Shown one piece after another: positions 20,413-22,166 of a stretch of 22,166 nucleotides of DNA; the first letter of the stretch is position 1, and each line of letters begins with the position of its first letter. The notes under the pieces were generated by a model. The model made no database searches. It was not told where the DNA came from and saw nothing but the letters and a program-made list of their open reading frames with translations. The position numbers and the translations under genes were made by a program. The stretch is from a virus. The stretch covers positions 1-22,166 of the IMG/VR virus record IMGVR_UViG_3300046007_007542. The stretch is one strand, 5' to 3'.

Positions 20413-21131
20413 TCGCTCCCTTCCAGAATCGCTATAGCATGGCGTGGCCGTTTGCTGCGGAAAGCGCGTTCCAAGAGATTGATACAGCCGCAGAGTTCCC
20501 GCGATGGAACGTGGCTGGCGATTGGCGAATGCCGCCGGGGAAGGTTTGTGATCTACTAACGGCGAAGGAGTTCAATTTTTCGTTTGAGTTCAACTCTGCG
20601 GCTTTTAACACGGAATTTAGCGAAGATTTTCCAGAGGACGTAACCCATTCAGTTGTCTGCCAAAGCGGAACTTGGAAATACGATGCTCCAACAGGATTGG
20701 AAACTTACAATCTCGATTCGAAATGGGACACGCAAGTAAAGCTATTCCAACGAGACTTTGACGAAATAGAAGCGGGGGAGTTCATTAATTTCAGCCCCGG
20801 TTACATACCGCAGGGATTTGCTGGATTGACCTACTTTCGGACTTTTGATGTCCCTGAAGAATTTGGAACGAACTGGGCGTTTAGCCTGTTAATGACGGCA
20901 ATGATTCCCTTTCCAACAAAAAATGAATCTGGAGATTACGTATGGGGCTGCAACGGCATGATAAATGGAAGCGCCATTCGATCGGAAGAAGGACTCGATA
21001 TCAGACAATACGGATTCTCATCGGCTGGATCCTCTTACCTAGGAATTAATGATCGAGGAGGACCGGGAGAAGGGCTTGGCGGGTCTTTTACAGACCTTTC
21101 AATCTCAATCGCAACTCACTTCCCAGCCTGA
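20409..21131 (+). CDS. Probable tail-associated protein (240 aa)
   Basis: 240 aa; ATGA overlap with the previous gene. Strand-rich and aromatic (PFQNRYSMAWPFAAESAFQE, EFNFSFEFNSAAFNTEFSED, YFRTFDVPEEFGTNWAFSLL), ending in a Gly-rich part (GPGEGLGGSFTDLS). It fits a baseplate, tail-tip or carbohydrate-binding protein but no motif decides it. It is the last plus-strand gene, and its end overlaps the end of a minus-strand gene by 16 nt. Confidence 0.6.
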   Translation: MIAPFQNRYSMAWPFAAESAFQEIDTAAEFPRWNVAGDWRMPPGKVCDLLTAKEFNFSFEFNSAAFNTEFSEDFPEDVTHSVVCQSGTWKYDAPTGLETYNLDSKWDTQVKLFQRDFDEIEAGEFINFSPGYIPQGFAGLTYFRTFDVPEEFGTNWAFSLLMTAMIPFPTKNESGDYVWGCNGMINGSAIRSEEGLDIRQYGFSSAGSSYLGINDRGGPGEGLGGSFTDLSISIATHFPA

Positions 21132-21418
21132 CCCAAAAATTCAAAAAGGTCGTCTGTCTTTTCGCTGGCGGAAATATGCTCCTTGCGAATCTTTTCGACA
21201 TCGGGGATCTGAATCTGCGCGTTCAACCTTGCGAACTTGTCCCAGCTCTCGCGTTCCATGTTGTAGCTCCATGACTGCTCGACTGCGCGACTCAGCCTGG
21301 TAAAGGCAACGGCGGCTCTCCATGATGTCACGCAAGCAGCGGCGAGCAGGACGATAGCAGCGGTCACAATCGGATTGACCTTGAGCGCCTTAGCAAGCGA
21401 TAGAGCGGCGTCTTTCAT
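21116..21418 (-). CDS. 100-aa membrane protein
   Basis: 100 aa from the ATG at 21418, 2 nt after the stop of the tail-fibre-like gene. Residues about 14-38 form one membrane span (NPIVTAAIVLLAAACVTSWR). The rest is a charged helical domain (RLSRAVEQSWSYNMERESWD, IPDVEKIRKEHISASEKTDD). The topology resembles small inner-membrane phage proteins; no family recognised. The end overlaps the convergent tail gene by 16 nt. Confidence 0.6.
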   Translation of the reverse strand: MKDAALSLAKALKVNPIVTAAIVLLAAACVTSWRAAVAFTRLSRAVEQSWSYNMERESWDKFARLNAQIQIPDVEKIRKEHISASEKTDDLFEFLGQAGK

Positions 21419-21420
21419 GG

Positions 21421-22166
21421 TTAGGAGATGACCCTCCATTCATTGGTGTTGCTGCGCCAAAGATGAATTGGGTTTGATGTATGGGCCAAAGAAATGGATC
21501 CGGTCGTGCTTCCGTGGGAAATCAGCGTGACGCCAGATCCTTCGGCAAGAGTAACGGAGCCGGATGATTTCCGGTTTACGATCCAAAAATGGCTATCCTG
21601 CACCCATGTCGTGTCGGCCTGCGCGGAAATTGTCACCGTCGATACTCCGCTGCCGCATTCGATGTATTTTTTGTCGTGGTCGCCGACGATTAAGCTCGTA
21701 TCGGTTGAAAGTGTTACGACTCCACTAGGAAGTGCCTCAAGCCCCACCGTTGAGCTGAGATTGCCGCCTGAGAGCGTCAAGCCAGTGCCAACGGTGATTT
21801 GCTCCACTGCGCCCGTCGAGGCCGTGGTGCGCCCTAAAAGCCGCGCCGTTGACATCGTCAACCCTGAGCTGCCAATCGCGCCTCCGCTGGCGTAATCGGT
21901 TCCGGCGGTAGCGGCAGACAAAACGCCGCTTGTAAGTTTTGCAATGCCGGTCGTGGTCGCTCGCTTCAGTTGCTTGCCATCCGTGCCGTTGAACAAACAG
22001 ACCTCATTTGCGACAGAAGAGGAGAGACCATTTACAGGTTCAGCGATGACCGCCACATCGAGCGGAAAGTTGCGCCAGACCTTTGCGTTGGTCGATGCGT
22101 TGTAGTCATCCGGTCGAATGGTCGTCGGTGCGCTTTCTGCATCCGTGCTTGCAATCAGTTGGTAAA
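21421..22166 (-). CDS. Tail-fibre-like protein, partial (N-terminus beyond window)
   Basis: The minus frame is open through the right edge, so the start is outside; 248 residues are visible. The sequence is rich in Gly, Ser, Thr and Ala with repeated strand-turn units (GIAKLTSGVLSAATAGTDYA, LLGRTTASTGAVEQITVGTG, LTLSGGNLSSTVGL), as in trimeric phage fibres. The C-terminal part (TDTSLIVGDHDKKYIECGSG, DSHFWIVNRKSSGSVTLAEG) looks like a small beta domain at the tip. A GTG at 22056 could serve as a start but the reading frame clearly continues with sensible sequence (TTIRPDDYNASTNAKVWRNF). Host recognition or fibre stabilisation is inferred. Confidence 0.75.
   Translation of the reverse strand, partial: YQLIASTDAESAPTTIRPDDYNASTNAKVWRNFPLDVAVIAEPVNGLSSSVANEVCLFNGTDGKQLKRATTTGIAKLTSGVLSAATAGTDYASGGAIGSSGLTMSTARLLGRTTASTGAVEQITVGTGLTLSGGNLSSTVGLEALPSGVVTLSTDTSLIVGDHDKKYIECGSGVSTVTISAQADTTWVQDSHFWIVNRKSSGSVTLAEGSGVTLISHGSTTGSISLAHTSNPIHLWRSNTNEWRVIS

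Overview
This is part of the genome of a tailed bacteriophage or prophage, probably with a siphovirus-like long tail. It carries a tape-measure protein, a holin/endolysin cassette, a RecT plus YqaJ-type recombination pair, a TOPRIM-helicase replication module, two HNH endonucleases and a tail-fibre-like protein. No ribosomal, metabolic or host housekeeping gene is present, and neither are an integrase, terminase, portal or capsid gene. Lifestyle (lytic or temperate) and host therefore cannot be read from this window. Genes are packed almost without gaps. About twenty junctions are 4-nt ATGA stop/start overlaps, which implies long translationally coupled operons.

Layout. (A) 1-2495, minus: an HNH endonuclease cut by the left window edge, an AT-hook protein, a Cys-rich 58-aa membrane protein, an unknown 117-aa protein, a ribbon-helix-helix protein and a 66-aa protein. 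(B) 2681-5980, minus: the replication operon, made of an HNH endonuclease, an initiator-like protein with an 11-bp tandem repeat array inside its gene, a TOPRIM/DnaB-type helicase without obvious zinc cysteines, and a small SSB-like protein with an SSB-type C-terminal tip. A strongly structured 5' leader precedes it. (C) 6156-17229, minus: one very long gene train that ends at a clear intrinsic terminator. In transcription order it contains holin, endolysin, a tiny membrane/acidic protein, an HTH protein, a metallophosphoesterase, an HExxH metalloprotease-like protein and an 84-aa protein. After a promoter/operator-like spacer come an RHH protein, small orphans, RecT, a DGQHR/ParB-like protein, an unknown protein, a YqaJ exonuclease and a PD-(D/E)XK-like protein. 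A block of small orphan genes follows, and last is a 736-aa three-part DNA-modification-like enzyme. (D) 17302-21131, plus: tape measure and three probable distal-tail proteins. (E) 21116-22166, minus: a membrane protein and a tail-fibre-like protein cut by the right edge.

The most striking item is the 6203-8413 protein. It appears to join a radical-SAM-like cysteine domain, a GNAT-like acyltransferase domain and an amino-DNA methyltransferase domain in one chain. It is translationally coupled to a run of small unknown proteins. I read this as a candidate phage DNA hypermodification enzyme. Other items worth a look are the putative origin inside the initiator gene, the structured leader in front of the HNH/replication operon, the palindromic operator in front of the 50-aa RHH gene, and several genes shorter than 60 aa, including the likely holin, that simple ORF length cut-offs would miss.
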